Source of the DNA: Vitellaria paradoxa
Taxonomy: Eukaryota > Streptophyta > Magnoliopsida > Ericales > Sapotaceae
DNA length: 64,000 nt
NCBI GenBank assembly: GCA_019916065.1
Contig: JAINTL010000049.1
Coordinates: 434,001 to 498,000 of the forward strand
Reading direction: 5' to 3'
Made by a program: the position numbers and the translations under genes. The notes under the pieces were generated by a model. That model was not told the origin of the DNA. It did no database searches and saw nothing but the letters and a program-made list of their open reading frames with translations. Positions 24,401 through 39,400 of the stretch are shown here, in pieces (the stretch's first letter is position 1; every line of letters begins with the position of its first letter).

Positions 24401-27400
24401 ATTGTGCTGTCAATTGTCAAGAGTAAATATGGGCTGTTGAACAATGATTGAGATTCTAGTCTATCAATTAGCGGAACACTGAGAAATTGTGGAAGAGTAT
24501 TTCCAGGTATTTCACGATTTTCTCTCAATATTGTAAATGGGAGGTAAGAAATGGGAATCATACTTTATTCTTGGAGGACAAATGGAGAAGTGAGATTCCA
24601 TTTCCCACCATGTTTTCTAATCTATACAGGCTATCCAAAGAACATTATTGTTCAATTTCCTCAATGCTATCCTCTGAATCATCATCATTTCCAACCCTAG
24701 GACCTTGGAACTTCAATTTTCATTTAAAATCTTCTCTTGATAGGAAAGTTTGGTATTTGGATAGCTCTGTATCCTAATACCTAAACATGCCAACGAGGAT
24801 TCTTTTAAATCGTTTTTTGAAGAACTAATCAAGACCAACACCTCATCATTATTTCTACTTGCTTTCATGATTCGGAAGCCAGCATACTTATCAAAATCAA
24901 ATTTTTTACTTGGTTAGTGATCCATTGTAAACTCAATATTGGTGAGATGTTACTATTGATGTATTTTAATGTATATATGTGTTTAGTCTTCGGGTAATTT
25001 AGTTTGTAAAAATATTGTGTAGTAAGTATAAATCAAATAGAGACTACCCAATTGGGTGTTTAATCATTTAATTAATACTTAATTTCTTAATATGGTATCA
25101 GAGTTGTGATTCCAAAGTCACAAAACCTAGCCCTCCCTCCAGTCAAATGTCACCAGCCGGAAGCTAGTTTAGCTTTGTGTCACACTAGAGATAGTTGTTC
25201 TAGTTGCTCAAAGATGGTCGCGAAGTCTCGTTCTAGTTCATGCGAAGTCAATTCTTGACTCATCAACCTCCAATCAATAAAACATTATAGTGACCAAACC
25301 CAGAGAGTCGCTTGCCACTAACAAGGTAACTTATCGAAATGCCATCATCGAGAACCTTCCCAGGCGTTGTCACGTGCATCTTAGACTCAGGTAGAACGCT
25401 CGTCAGCATGTTTAGGTACGTGACCCCCGATCAGTTTGGTTCTTCTTTTGGTGTGATTCTCTCTCTTCGGTGACTAATGTGGGAAGAATCGTTTGACAGT
25501 TCAACTTGCTTAGTACACAATCCAGTGTGTTATTCTCACGCGACCTATTAGTGGTTCTTCTTTCGCCTATCCATGGTTCATTTTGTTTATTTATTTATTT
25601 ATTTTTATAGATCAGTGTTTTCTGGATTCATTTGTTAGAATAGTATGAAACGTAAATCAACTTATACAACCATCATTGGTTCAATCATTTTCGACTTAGC
25701 TTACTACCCGGAAGTTGAATGGAATTAATTATATTCAATGGTCCAAAGCAATTAGAATTGCTTTAACTAGTTATGGAAAACAACAACGCCTCACTAATTC
25801 ACCTCTAGCCAAGACTGATACTACCATGATACGTGGATACAAAAAGATGCGTATCTTGTTAGCTTACCTTGGAATTCTATGGAACCTTATGTGGCTGATT
25901 TGTGTATTCACTTGGATAATTATAAGGAGATTTAAGAGTATATCAGTTTATTATTTTCTAGTGACTTGACTCGCATGTATGATCTATCTCATGAGTTCTT
26001 CCAACTGTAGCAGTCTAGTAAATCAGTTGTAGATTACTTGGCATCCCTAAAATAAGTCTATAAAGAATTGAACTCTATTCAGCCATTGTCATTGGACATG
26101 ACTAATGCAAAGGCAGTGTGAATAGATGGTGGTTGTTCGGTTCCTTGCTAGTCTTGATCTAAAGTTTGAGCCAGTGAGAGCTTAGGTACTTAGTGAAGCT
26201 TCTCTTCCTTCGTTTGCTGAGACTTATTCTAAGGTTATGAGAGCTGTATCTCAAGATTCTTCTTCATTTAGTTTAAATTCCTCTTACTTTGCTCTTTCTA
26301 GTTAGATACCTCTTTCTCATTTTGGCATTCGTGATAATCATGGTACTCGTGGAGGTGGTTGTGGATAAGGAGGCTGGGGCTAATAAGGAGGCTGTGGCAG
26401 AGGATCATGACCGAAGTGTACACATTGTGGAAGATTGGGTCATGTTTGCGAGAAGTGATGGGATTTATTTGGGACACCTGTACATAAGTTTGCACTATTA
26501 GTGAACATCCACAAACTGTGACTTTTAGGAGAAGACTATTCAAGATTCTTACAGTACCAGACAGCTAATCGGGTTCTTTTTCTTACTGCCTCCCTCGCTA
26601 ATGCTTCTTAGGTTATAGATTTTGGTGCTTGTAAACATATGTCTGGAGTATCCACATTATTCTCTAGCGTGTAGTATTCCACTTCTCTTTTAGAAGTTAC
26701 TTCAGCCAATGGCTCGACTACTCCAGTTAGTGGTGTTCGTAAAACGATTCCTTCTCATTCTCTCTCTTTGGCTTTAGTGTTATATGTTTCATTCTTTTCC
26801 ATTTAATCTAATATCTCTTAGTAAACTTACGAAACACAATAATTTTTTAGTGATATTCTTTTCTAATTCTACCATTATTTAGGATATGGCAACAAGGAAG
26901 ATAATTGGAGGGGGGAATGGAGCTAGAGGTGTCTACCATCTTGATACTACGGTGCATGAAACTTGTCCTGCAATAGCCTCTCCTATCGAGATTCATTGTC
27001 ACCTAATCCATTGTTAGAAAAGCTGAAGTCAATGTGTCCAAGTCTAGATCATTTAAATTCTTTAAATTGTGAGTCTTGTTAGTTGGAAAAGGATCATCAT
27101 GTGTCTTTTGCTTCCTGAGTCAACGTCATCGTGTCTTGTCTATTTACTTCACTTAGATGTTTGGGGTCCTAGTCGTGTCACTTTAAAGTTGGGATTTAAG
27201 TATTTTATTTTGTGGATGATTTTTCAAGGCTAACTTGGATTTATTTAATGAAAGATTACTCTGAGTTGTTTCTATTTTTCATGCCGCATGTGTTGAAATT
27301 AAAACCCAGTTTGAAGTGTCTGTGCGAATCCTTTGTAGTGATAATGCCCAAAAGTATTTCTCTAACCCTTTTATCGAATTCATAATCTCTTAAAGGGCAT

Positions 27401-30400
27401 CCTTCATGAATTTTCTTGTTCTCGCACATGACAATAAAATGGGGTTGCTAAAAGAAAGAATTTACATCTCATTAAGACAACTCACTATCTACTTATTCGC
27501 ATGAAAGTTCCCAATGATGATATCTTGACTGCATGTTAGTCGATGAACCGGATGCACTCGTTCGTCTTTGAGGGACACATTCCTTATTTTGTGTTAATTC
27601 AACACCAACCTTTGTACTCTCTTTTACCTCGAGTTTTTGGTTATGTTTCATTTGTCTATTAGCTCAATAGTGGGTTAGTTAAATTGGATTCTAATGCTCA
27701 CAAGTGCATTTTTCCTAGATACTCTAGGTTACAGAAGAGAACCCGTTGCTATAGTCCTTCTCTTAATCGATTCTTTATGTGTGTTGACATCACTTTCTTT
27801 GAATCCACCCCATTTTTTGCTCAGTCTCAATCTCAAGCCATTCTTAACGAGTCTTCCTTTACTTCTTATTTCTGCTGAACCAGTTTTAGTGAATCATCCT
27901 CCTTATCTTAGTTTGGCTTATTATTTATCTCACTCTAATTTGCAAATTTACACTAGATGTCGAGTAGTAACTGCTCCACCTACTGCTTTATGTGGTCCAC
28001 CACTAATGTCTCCCATGCCACCAAATCCTACTAATGAGTTGGATATTCCTGTTGCTTTCCGAAAGGGTAAACGCTCTTTTACTTTCCATTTTATCTCTAA
28101 TTTTTTGTCTTATGATATGTTATTCCCTCATAGTTCATTTGTTACATCTATATCACTTGTCTCTAACCCTAACTCTTTTCTGAAGCATTGTCTCATCTTA
28201 GGTGGTTTTCTATCATGAAGATGAAATGTCTACTCTCCGAGCTAATAGTACTTGCGACCTTATTCCTCTTCCTCCTGATAAGTCAATGGTTGATTGTTGT
28301 TGTGTATACATTATTAAATTCAACTCGGCGGCATTGTGGATAGATTAAAGGCTTGTCTAGTTGCAAAGGGCTTTACACAGCTTTATGCTTTAGACTTTTT
28401 TGAGATTTTTTCTTCCGTTGCTAAAATAGCTTTTGTCCACTTTCTTATCTCTTTAACTATAGTCTATCATTGGTCTTTACGTTAACTTGATGTAAATAAT
28501 GCATTTTTTTTATGGTGATCTACTTGAGGAAGTTTATATAGAGTAATCTCCTAGTTTTGTTGCTCAGGAGAAGTTTGGGTAAGGTTGTAAGCTGAAAAAA
28601 TTATTATATGGGTTAAAACATTCTCCTTAAACATGGTTTGGTAGGTTCCGCATTGTTGTCATTGAACTTGGCCTAATTCACTGTGATGTAGATCATTTAG
28701 CATTTTATCGTTATTCGCTTAAGGGGCAAAATTTGGCTAGTAATGTATATAGATGACATTGCTATCACAGTTGATGATACCTAGGGCATTATTGATCTGA
28801 AACTGTTTCTCCAAAGTAAATTAAGTACCAAGGATTTGGGTTTGTTGAAATACTTCTTAGGAATTGAGGTAGCTAGGTCACGTATGAGCATTTTCTCTCT
28901 CTCAAAAAATGTATGTTCTTGATTTGTTGCTAAGACTGATATATTAGGTTCAAAACCTCTAGACACTCCAATGATCCAAATACTTAGCTATTTGTTGATA
29001 AGGGTTAGTTATTACATGATCTTAGTTAGTAGTGCAAGTTAATTAAAAGGTTAAATTACTTGACTATCACTAGACTAGATATAGCTTTTGTTATGAGTGT
29101 GATCAGTCAATTCTTAGAATCATCTCGTCCTAGTCATTAGCATGCAATTATCCGAATTCTGGATGTGTAAAAGTGCATCGGGTGGTAGAGGTTTATTATA
29201 CAAGGACAACAGATGTACTTTATTTCAAGGTTGTAAAGAGGAGATAGATTTGCTAAATGACTTGATACCCAATTGGGTTGTCTATGATTGTATTTATAGT
29301 TATAAAATGAAGGCTATATAGATTATCTAGACTAGATATATTACCCTTATACTAGACACTTCACCCTAGATATATAAATACAGAGATGCATAAATATACA
29401 TTAACACTCCTCAAGCTGGAGCATATATATTACATGTTCTAAACTTTATATTCTAAACTTGTTATAAATAAACCTTACTCTCGGTTCCCTAGAGCTTTAG
29501 TAAACAAATTAGCAAGTTGATATTCAGACTTCAAATGACCAGTTTTGATCATTATGTAGAATCTTTTCTCTAACAAAATGAAAATCAATCTCAATATGTT
29601 TAGTCCTCTCATGAAATACTGCATTAGAGGCATTATAAACAGCAGTCTGATTGTCACATAATAACTTTATGGGATGTGAACAATGAACGCCTAACTCCTT
29701 TAAGATGTTATATACCTAGATCAACTCATAAGACGTGTGTACCATGACTCTATAATCTGATTAAACACTTGACTGTGTTACAACTGTCAATTTTTTACTC
29801 TTCCAAGATGCTAGATTACCTCTAACAAAGATACAATACATGGTAGTAGATCGTTAATCTAATGGTGACATGGTCCAGTCTGCATCGGTGTACTCCTGAG
29901 CTAAAGTGTGTCTATTGTCCTTATATAATAAACTTTAATAGGTGCACCTTTCAGGTATATCAAAACTTGAATAATAATATCCCAATGACTATTAAGTGAT
30001 TCTAAAAATTGATTGGTTACACTCGTGGCGAAAGATATATCTGACCTGGTAACTATCAAGTAATTTAGCTTTCCAACTAACCTTCGATACTGACTAGAAT
30101 CATGTAATAGCTCTCCTTTATCATCACTCAACTTAGCATTTGGAACCATTAGAGTGTCCATAGGTTTAGAACCTAATATACATGTCTCAGTCAATAAATC
30201 AACAACATACTTTCTTTGAGAGAGAGAAAAATGCCATATATGACTAAGCAACCTCAATTCCCAAGAAGTACTTCAATAAACCCAAATTCTTGGTACTAAA
30301 CTTACTTTAGAAGAACAATTTTAGATCAATAACACCCTGTGAATCACCACCTATGATAACGATGTTATCTACATGCACAAGAAGCTGAATCCTTTTTTTA

Positions 30401-33400
30401 GAAGAATGATGATAAAATACTAAATGATCTACTCTACAACGGACTAGGCCAAATTTAGTAATAGCAATGCTAAATCTGCCAAACCATGCGGAAGAGACTG
30501 TTTTAGGCCATATAATAATTTCTTCAGCTTACAAACCAGCCTAGACTCCTCCTGAGCAACAAACCCAATTAGTTACTCCATATAGACTTCCTCTATGAGA
30601 TCACCATGAAGAAAAGTATTTTTCACATCAAGTTGGTATAGAGACCAATGATATACTACAGCTAGACAGATAATAAAATGAATTGGGGCAATCTTAACAA
30701 CAGAAGAAAATGTCTCAGAGAATTTCAAACTATAAACTTATGCATACCCCTTTGTTATTAAACGTGCCTTCAACGTGTCCACATTGCCATCATGATGAAC
30801 CTTAACAATATATACTCAACAACAATCAACTACTGACTTATCAGGAAGAAGAGCAACAAGTTCCCAAGTATCATTGGCTCGAAGAGTAGACATCTCATCT
30901 TCCATAGCAGAAAGCCACCTAGGGTGAGAAAGTGCTTTAAAAACAAATTTAGGAATAGAAATAGAGGATAAAGATGTAGCAAATGAACGATATAAGAGTG
31001 ATATACATCATAAGATACAAAATTAGAATAGGATGAGAGGTACAAGAATGTTTACTTTTTCAAAGAGTAATTGGAATATTTAAATCACTGACTGGAGCAG
31101 ACAACATGGGAGGAGTTGGTAGTGGAGCATAGGAAGCAGTAGGTAGAGTAGCCAATACTTGACGATGAGTGTATACCTGCAAATCAAGATGAGTCAAACG
31201 ACTAGATGGATTCAGAGGAGTATAGTGATTATCCAAAACAGACTCAACTGGGATAAGAGAGAAATGATGACTCATCGGTGTGGTTGCTCTATGCCTAGGA
31301 CACCAGAATATCGAACCATGAACGAAGAAAGGCATAAGAGAGAAGCATATTGGCTAGTGATTATGAGGCAGCAATTGGGGTTATGAATTTTCAATTTATG
31401 GGGGGTAGTATGGGATCCGTAGTCAGGGAGAAAATTGCCCGTTTGATCGAGTATGCTACCAAAAAATTTCTACCTTTTATTAAAGTGTGTGCTTCTGGGG
31501 GTGCGCGTATGCAAGAAGGAAGTTTGAGCTTGATGCAAATGGCTAAAATATCTTCTGCTTTATATGAGATAAAAATGGTGTAAAGTGACATTTGCACAAA
31601 TAAAGAATTGGTTGAGAGAAGGGTTGTAACAATGATAACTCTTTTGTAATCTAGAGTACTCTAAAAAGATGCACTTATGAGTTTGAGCATCCAATTTATT
31701 GGTCCTAGTAGCAAGCTAATGAACAAATGAAACGCTCCCAAAAATCCAAGGTGGAAGAGAAAATAAAGGTTTGTTAGGGCAAAACACAGAATGAGGGGTT
31801 AGTCACTTGTAAACAAAAAAGGGCATATGATTGATTAAATAACCAAACCAAACCAAACCAAGCATTTTCCCACTAGGTGGGGTCGGTTATATGAATTTGT
31901 CGACGTCAATTAGATGATTGATTAAATAGCATGCAGTTAAAATAGCATTACTCTAGAAAATTTTGGGGAACATTCTTTTGAAAAAATAGAGAATGAACTA
32001 TTTCAATAAGATGCAAATTTTTTTCTTTTAGCATCCCCATTTTTTTTGTGATGTATGGGGAAAAAAGTTTGATGGACCATATCAGAAGAGGTTATCAAAT
32101 CAACAAAAAGTTTAGAAAAATATTTTGTTGCATTATCACTACGAAGAATTTGCACAGGCACATCAAACTGGGTTTTAATTTCGGCACAGAAAACTTAAAA
32201 AATTGAAAAATAAATCCATGTAATTTTTGGAAATTTCTCCACAAAAGTAACAAAATATTGAAATCCCAACTTTGAAGTAACTCGACTAGGATCCCAAACA
32301 TTTGAATGGACCAACGAAAATAGATTCGTTGACCTATTATTGACTCAGGAAGCAAAAAACACATGATGATGCTTCTCAATTGACAGGACTCACAATTCAA
32401 AAATTGCAAATGCTGTAAATTAGGAACTATGGACTTTAGCTTATCCAAAGATGAATGACCAAGACGGCATGAACCTTTACAGGGAAAGCTATCGCAAGAC
32501 AAGCTCGAATTACTGATGTATCAAGATAGTAGGCTCCTCCAGCTTCACATCCTTTGCCAATTTTCTCCTTTGTTTTCATATCCTGAATAACAATGGAATT
32601 AGGAAAAGTGTCGTGGAACAATTGTCGTACTTGGTAAGTTTACTGACATCAGATTAAAAGGAAAAAATGGAACATATAACACTGAAGTTAGAGAAGGAGA
32701 AGGGGGAGGAATCATTATACTAACACCATTGATAGAGATAGCTGACCCATTAACTAGAGTAACTGCTAGGGGAGAGGTAAAATATTAAATACCAGAAAAC
32801 AACGAAAATGTTCTAGACACCTTTTAAAAAAAAAAAAAAAACATAGATGTTTCAGACATATGATTGGAAGCACTAGAATGTATAATTCAAAAGGTAGGAG
32901 GATGAGCGGAGAGACATGCAATAGACTTGCCTTGATGAGTAAGGGAAGCAAAAGAGAGAGAGGCCTAATGAGCTATCTGATACTGTAAAAGCCTTGAATA
33001 CTTTTCTTCAGAAAGAGTTATAGTCTGCGGATGCTCGTTAGTAATAGATGCAGTTGTAGGAAAATCAGAAGAGACTATATGTGCCATAGGTAGGGTTTCC
33101 CCAAACAAATCCCAACACTTCTCACGAGTATGCTCTAAATAACCACAATGGGTACTTAGGTTGAGATCAGTTACCACGTCCCCCTAGTCCACGTTCACCC
33201 CACCATGATCAGCACAATTACCACTATTGTCAATATGATATGGGGGTGCCTAACTGACAAGTGCAGATTGAGAGGGATTTGAACTAACTAAAAATCTCAA
33301 GATGTAAGTCTCAACAAATGAAGGGAGAGAAGCTCCACTAAGTATTGAGCTTTCACTGGCTCAAATACAGTATCAAGGCCTATAAGGAACCAAAGCACCA

Positions 33401-36400
33401 CCATTTACTCACGCTACTTTTGTATCTTGTGATTATTTGTTGACAATAGTTAAATTGAGTTCAACTCCTCATAGACTTGCTTTAGGGAAATTAAAGTCTA
33501 TAACTAGCTTACTAGACTGCTGTAACTGACAAAACTCACAAGATAGATCGTATATACAAGTCAAGTCACTGCAGAATAATAGACGGATAGATTCCTAGAT
33601 CTCCTTACAACTATCCAAGTGAGTACACATATTAGCAACATCAGATTCCATAAAATTCCATGAAAGATTAACAATATGTGCATCCTATTGAATCCATGTA
33701 TCGTACCCTTAACTCAGTTGAGGCTGAATCAGTAAGATGCTTTTGTTTGCCATAACTTGCCAAAGCAACCCTGACAGCCTTAGACCACTGCTTATAATTA
33801 ACCTTATTTAATTTTCTTGTAGTCAATTGAAAATATATGGTAGAACCAAGAGGTTTAGACTCCATTAGGATAGTAAAGGATAGAATCAACACTGAACTTA
33901 CTTCTGAAAAATCAAAGAAACCACAAACCAGTGGCGAGTCTTAGCAAAGTCGACAAAAGTCAGACCAGTAAAGAACAATGTATGGATTTTTGGAAATAAG
34001 CCCAAAACAGCCAATGAACACCAACACGAAGTTCAGTGGAGGAGGGTGATCGTGTTGGAAAAGCTACAGATGGAACGTTGTCACATGCTGGTAAGAATGC
34101 TGGGAGTGAGATCCACGCTGACAACTGATCTCCACTTGTGGGCGTGTGGCTAACTTTTCAGTGATGGGTCTTTGATAGTTAGGCTCATCAGTGGTAGACA
34201 AGTTCACTGGTATATGGCTTATAACCAACGGATTGCTGAAATAGTACGGATTGATCTTCGAGTCGCCGGCTATGGTTTTCTATTCATCTCTAACCTTTCT
34301 TATCCTTTTTTTTTTTTTTTAAATTAGACAGGTTTTGATATCATGTAAAGAGGAGATAGATTTACTGAATGACTTAATACCTAATTGGGTTGTCTATGAT
34401 TGTATTTATACTTATAAAATAAAGACTGTACAAATTATCTAGACTAAATACATTATCCCTAGACTAGCTACATCATGTTATATGCATAAATATAGAGATA
34501 CATGAGTATACATTAATACTTATATACGTTAATAAGGGGCATACTAATGTAGATTGTGCTAGGTCACCATCAGATAAAAGATTCACAATTGGATATTTTA
34601 TCTTCATTGGAGGTAAAAAAGTAAGAAGCAGATGATAGTAGCTTAGTCAAGTGTTGAATCAGATTACAGACCCATGGCGTATACATTTTGTTAGTTGATT
34701 TCAATGCAACATATGTTGGAGGATTCAGGAGTTCATTATTCATATCCCATATAATTATTGTGCGACAATCAAGTTGTTCATATTGCCTCTAATCCAGTAT
34801 TTCATGATAGAATCAAATACATTGAAGTTGATTGTCGTTGTTAATGTATATTCATGTACTTGTATCATTGTATTTTTGTATCTATGGTGATGTATCTAAG
34901 TCTAGGGGTAATTTGTCTAGTCTAGGCAATCTGTATAGTATTGTATGATTATAAACAATAATCCTGGACAACGCAATTTGGTGTCAAGCCATTCAGTAAA
35001 TCCCTTTCTACTTTACATGGTATCAAAGCAAAGATTCTAATCTCTATCTAATTTTTTTTTTTATTTTTTTTTCCAAAAGGAATGGGGGTTAGAAAACGGT
35101 AAACTATAGCTAGCGATAGAAGTACAATGAATACTATTTTGAGGTTCCGTTGGTTACAATCCATATACCAATGGAGTCACTTGCTATTGATGTGCCCAAC
35201 CATCGAAAATCCATCGTCGAAAAATCAACCACGCGCCCATACACTCAATCCAGTCGCTGGTGTGTGATCTCAATCGCAACATTCTCGCCGACATGTGAGA
35301 GCACATGACTCATCGGTTCCAAATGCTGCTTATTCCGATGCGATCATCCTCCTTCGGCTGCTTTAGTGGTGGTGTCCATTTGCTATTTTGGGCTTGTTTT
35401 CGAAAGTCCATAGTTCTTCACTAGTCTAGCTTCTGTTGACTTTGTTAAGTCTCGTCATTGGTTTCTTTAATTTTTTAGATTAAATTAATGTTGATTCTGT
35501 CCTTTGTTGTCCTAATGGTGTCCAAACCCCTTGATTCTACTATATGTTGCAACTCCATTTTTAGAACCTTAAAGAAAATACATATGGAATAAAGGGAGAT
35601 GGGAAATCATGAAAATCAGACAAAAGAGCGAGAGGAAAATAAGGTTGAAAAGTTAATTTATGAGGAAGGAAACAAGGCTAAACCCATATACAAGTGGAGT
35701 GCAATGATCAATTTGGGACGTGCAAAGTGGGGACAGATGGACAGTGGCGAGTGACTCAGTTTGGACTGTCAGATTGCTTGGAGTTTGGTGGATGTGGACG
35801 ACCCTGATCAAGCCACAAGCTTGACGAATCACGCTCGTCTAGCAGCTGAGAGATGGGTGGCTAGTGATACATGCAGCTTTAATGGACAAAACAAGGTGAT
35901 AGTTGAGCAATTGAAGGGACAAAAGACAAATGGAAGCATGAGAGGACAGACACAAGGTATCTTTCATAAAGGGCAATTTAGTCCTTTCTCCCGATGCTAC
36001 GTTGAAGATGGGCCAATCCTCTCAGTTGGGCAAGTGTAAGGCTACTTGGACTTGAAAGAGACCAAGCTCACAATCCAATGGATTAAGCATCATGTTCCCG
36101 ATAGACTGCCAGACCGTATAGTAAATCCAAACCCAAATGCTGCCCCAAACAAATGCAGCCCAATCACACATGGTTCATTTAGACAACCCAATTTCCATTA
36201 TTACATAGAAGCCCAATTTAATAATTGTAGTAGTATAAATAGTAAAACTGTAAGTAGGGTTGGATATGGAAAAACTTTGTATGAACTGCTAATTTGTAGA
36301 GGAGGTTACCACCCTCGAAAGTGGGTTTCTCTCATTTGATCAATCTACTTCAACTTTCCTTCATCTTTTTCCATCTTCTTTCATTTTCTTGCTATAAAAC

Positions 36401-39400
36401 ACCATCATAGGAAAACTAATGGGATCTGAGGAGGGCCTTCATCGGTTGGTATCGGAGCCTACTATGGTAAAGAACACCAGAGCTGCTGTAGAACAAGTTG
36501 AGATGATGGACCTGTTGATTAAAATGCAGACGTTCTTAGGATCTAAATTCAAAGAACAAGACAAGAAGATAGCAGACTTAACCAACCACCTGATAGCACT
36601 TACCAGCGACAGTGGGGGCAACAGAATTGAAGTAGATGAAGGTAATTCTTAGAGTGCTAGCTTCTTAGATCAAAGTAGAAATAGTACTCAGGCATTCCAA
36701 GGATTGCAAAGAAATTTTCTTTGGGGTAGGAGTGAAGGAGCCTTCAAGCACAACTTAGTGGATTGGAAAGTGGTTTGTAAGCCTATACAATCGGGTGGAG
36801 CTGGAATTAGACACTTGAAGCTGCATAATGAAGCACTTATGGGGAAGTGGCTTTGGAGATTTGCACATGAAGATTCTAGTCTTTGGAAAAGATTGATTGT
36901 GACTAAATATGGTGTGGAAAAAGGTGGCTAGAATTTTGTTGAAGGTTTCTCCTATTTTGGTGCCAGTTTATGGAGTAGTATAAGAAGGAATTGATCCAGA
37001 TTTGTTAGCTGTTTATCTTGGAAGGTGGGATGGGGGGATAGGATTCTGTTTTGAAAACACAATTGGCTGGCTGGTGGTTGTCTTTCATAAGTTTTTCTTG
37101 AAATTTATGTAATTGCAATGGACAAGAATGCCTTAGTTTCAGATTATAGTATAGGCTTTGGCACAAATAGAGTTTGGAATATTCAGCTGTGAAGGAGTTT
37201 AAATGACTGGGAATTGGATAGCTTCAGGACGCTGATGGAATTACTCTATTCTCTACCAACGGAAGACATGGTAGATTCATTGATTTGGAAGCCATCTATG
37301 CATAAAGATTTCTCAGTAAAATCTTTCTATCTGTTCTTACAAAGAGGAGAGAAGGATGTCTTTTCTTGGATGAATTTATGGAAGACCCCTAGTCTTACAA
37401 GGGTCATTTTCTTCTCTTGGTGTGCTGCGAGGGGAAGGATTCTAACTGTGGATAATCTAAAAGGAAGGGGTTACTCTATAGTTAATAGATGCTCATTATG
37501 TTTCAGACAAGAGGAATCTATTGATTATCTGTTCATCCATTGTTGTTGGTCCACTGAAATTTGGAATCTAATTCTTTCATGCTTTGGCGTTCAAATGTGC
37601 TTCCCCGTTAACTTAAAAAGCTTTCTTTCAGTATGGTGGGGACAACCAATGGGTAGGAGGAAGAGGAAGAGGAAGATTTGGAATCTGATCCCTTATTATC
37701 TTTTTTGGTTGATGTGGAAGGAATGAAATACGAGGATATTCGACAATGTAGAAAGGACTGTCTTGCATTCCAAAAGTTTATTCCTTTCTTACTTGTTTAG
37801 TTGGGTTGAAGAAGGAAAAGAGATAGATCTTAGTTCTTTTCTACTTTTTATAGCTAGCATGAAGTAAGTAGGGGGAAGTTTGTTATTTGCTCTCTTACTT
37901 TGGCATCCCTTCGATGCTATTTAATAATACTTACTTATCATTTCAAAAAATTGGAGTTTCCCAACTTCAATGAGGAAAATCCTGTGGAGTGGTTGTATAA
38001 GGAAAATCAGTTTTTCACTCATTATGATGTTCAGGAGCCCTAAAAATTAATGATTACTTCCATGCGTATGGAGAGCAAGTCTTAATTTGGTTCCAAGATT
38101 TGGTCAATTTTTGTCAGATATGAATTGGGAAGATTTTACTAGAGCCTTATGGACCAAGTTTGGAGAGAATCGATATGAAGATCCCATGGATCTATTGATT
38201 AGGCTTAAACGAGTGACTACTGTGGAGTACAAGTCCGAGTTTGAAGCCATCACAAATAGAGTGACTGGACTTGATGAAAATCAGAAGTTAAGTTTCTTCT
38301 TAGTAGGACTTAAGAAAGAAATCTGATATGCTGTGAAAGTGTTCAATATTGAGTATTTAAATATTGCATTTGGATTGGCTAGGTTGCATGAGGAAAACCT
38401 AGCAGTGATGAGTAGGGCACAACCAAAACACAGCAATGTTAGTACCACCATTATTCACAACAAAACTCCTATTCCAATTGGTCAAGCCAAAGTTAATTTC
38501 TTGGAAGGAAATTCCAAAACCTCCCATCCTTAAAACTAAAGCTACGAATAAACCTGCAGCTTTATCAGTTAGTAAGTTTCCAGTTAAGAAGCTTAGTGTA
38601 GATGAAATGAAATCAAGAAATGCTGAGGGCATTTGCTTCCATTGTGATGAGCAGTGGAGTAGGAATCACAAATGCAAAAGCCCCAAATTGTTTGTGTTAG
38701 AGGCTTATTTGATTTTAATCAAGAACAAGTTATAGAAGAGCCTAGGATTTCAGCATAGGAGGGGCAAGCTGAGGAGATCCTAAAGGAGGAAGATGAGCAG
38801 GAGTTGGACATTACACTGCATGCTATTACAAGTACACCTCAACCCCAAACTATGAGGTTACTTAGGTTAACTAATGGGAAAAGTTGGACCGTCTTAATTG
38901 ATTTAGATAGTGCATATAATTTTATGGATCCTAGAGTTGCTAAGTTATGTCATGTGAATAGTGAAATTGGGCCTTCTTTGTCTGTTAGGGTGGTCAATGG
39001 GCAGAAAGTAGACACTGTGGAAACTAGTGGTGGAGTGCAAGTTTTAATTCAGGGTCATAAATTCATTATTGATTTTGTATTGTTGCATCTAGTGGGCTCG
39101 GATATAGTGTTGAGAGTTTAATGGTTAAGGGCCTTGGGAACTGTATGCTTTGAATTTGAGAAGTTAATTATGAATTTTCAACATAATCAGAAGTCTGTGT
39201 GTTTGAAAGGGTTGGGAAGGAAGGCTGCTATCGTAGAGGAGGTTGAATTTAATCAGTTGGGTTTAAGACCTCTAAAAGGTTCATTATTGCAGATTGTATT
39301 ATGAGGAAACTATGGAGTCAGAATTAAACAAGTCTAAGGTGTGAGGAAAAAAAAGAATAGTTTTTTATTCATATCTTCAATCTATAGTGTTACATATCCT

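Larger units (their letters stand above)
29475..34000 (-). pseudogene. Copia C polyprotein remnant
   Basis: Read leftwards: gag from about 33892 ([20 protein letters not shown]), zinc-knuckle remnants near 33100 ([11 protein letters not shown]), the pre-integrase HSSLDKL region near 32450, integrase and QQNG-side remnants 32100-32400, reverse transcriptase 30300-30830, the block [20 protein letters not shown] (30200-30080) and RNase H ending [18 protein letters not shown] at 29475. The YVDD equivalent reads HVDNIVI. It is disrupted by stops, frameshifts and the two small insertions. It appears related to Copia A and B. Confidence 0.75.
29232..34533 (-). mobile_element. Copia C LTR retrotransposon (minus strand) inside Copia A
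   Basis: The LTRs are 34344-34533 (5', minus strand) and 29232-29406 (3'). Both contain the complement of CATTCAGTAAATC...CTCTTTACA. A decayed primer-binding site lies at 34333-34343 and the polypurine tract CCAGCTTGAGGAG is the complement of 29407-29419. The flanks AAGGT (29227-29231) and AAGGG (34534-34538) form a TSD with one change, and the Copia A frame joins exactly there. The longer 5' LTR has a short internal duplication near its start. The element carries a plastid accD piece and a 72-bp RTE piece. Confidence 0.82.

Noticed and set aside
31350..31583. accD as a working gene
   Set aside because: Only about 67 conserved residues, no promoter or transit peptide, and embedded in a dead Copia element.
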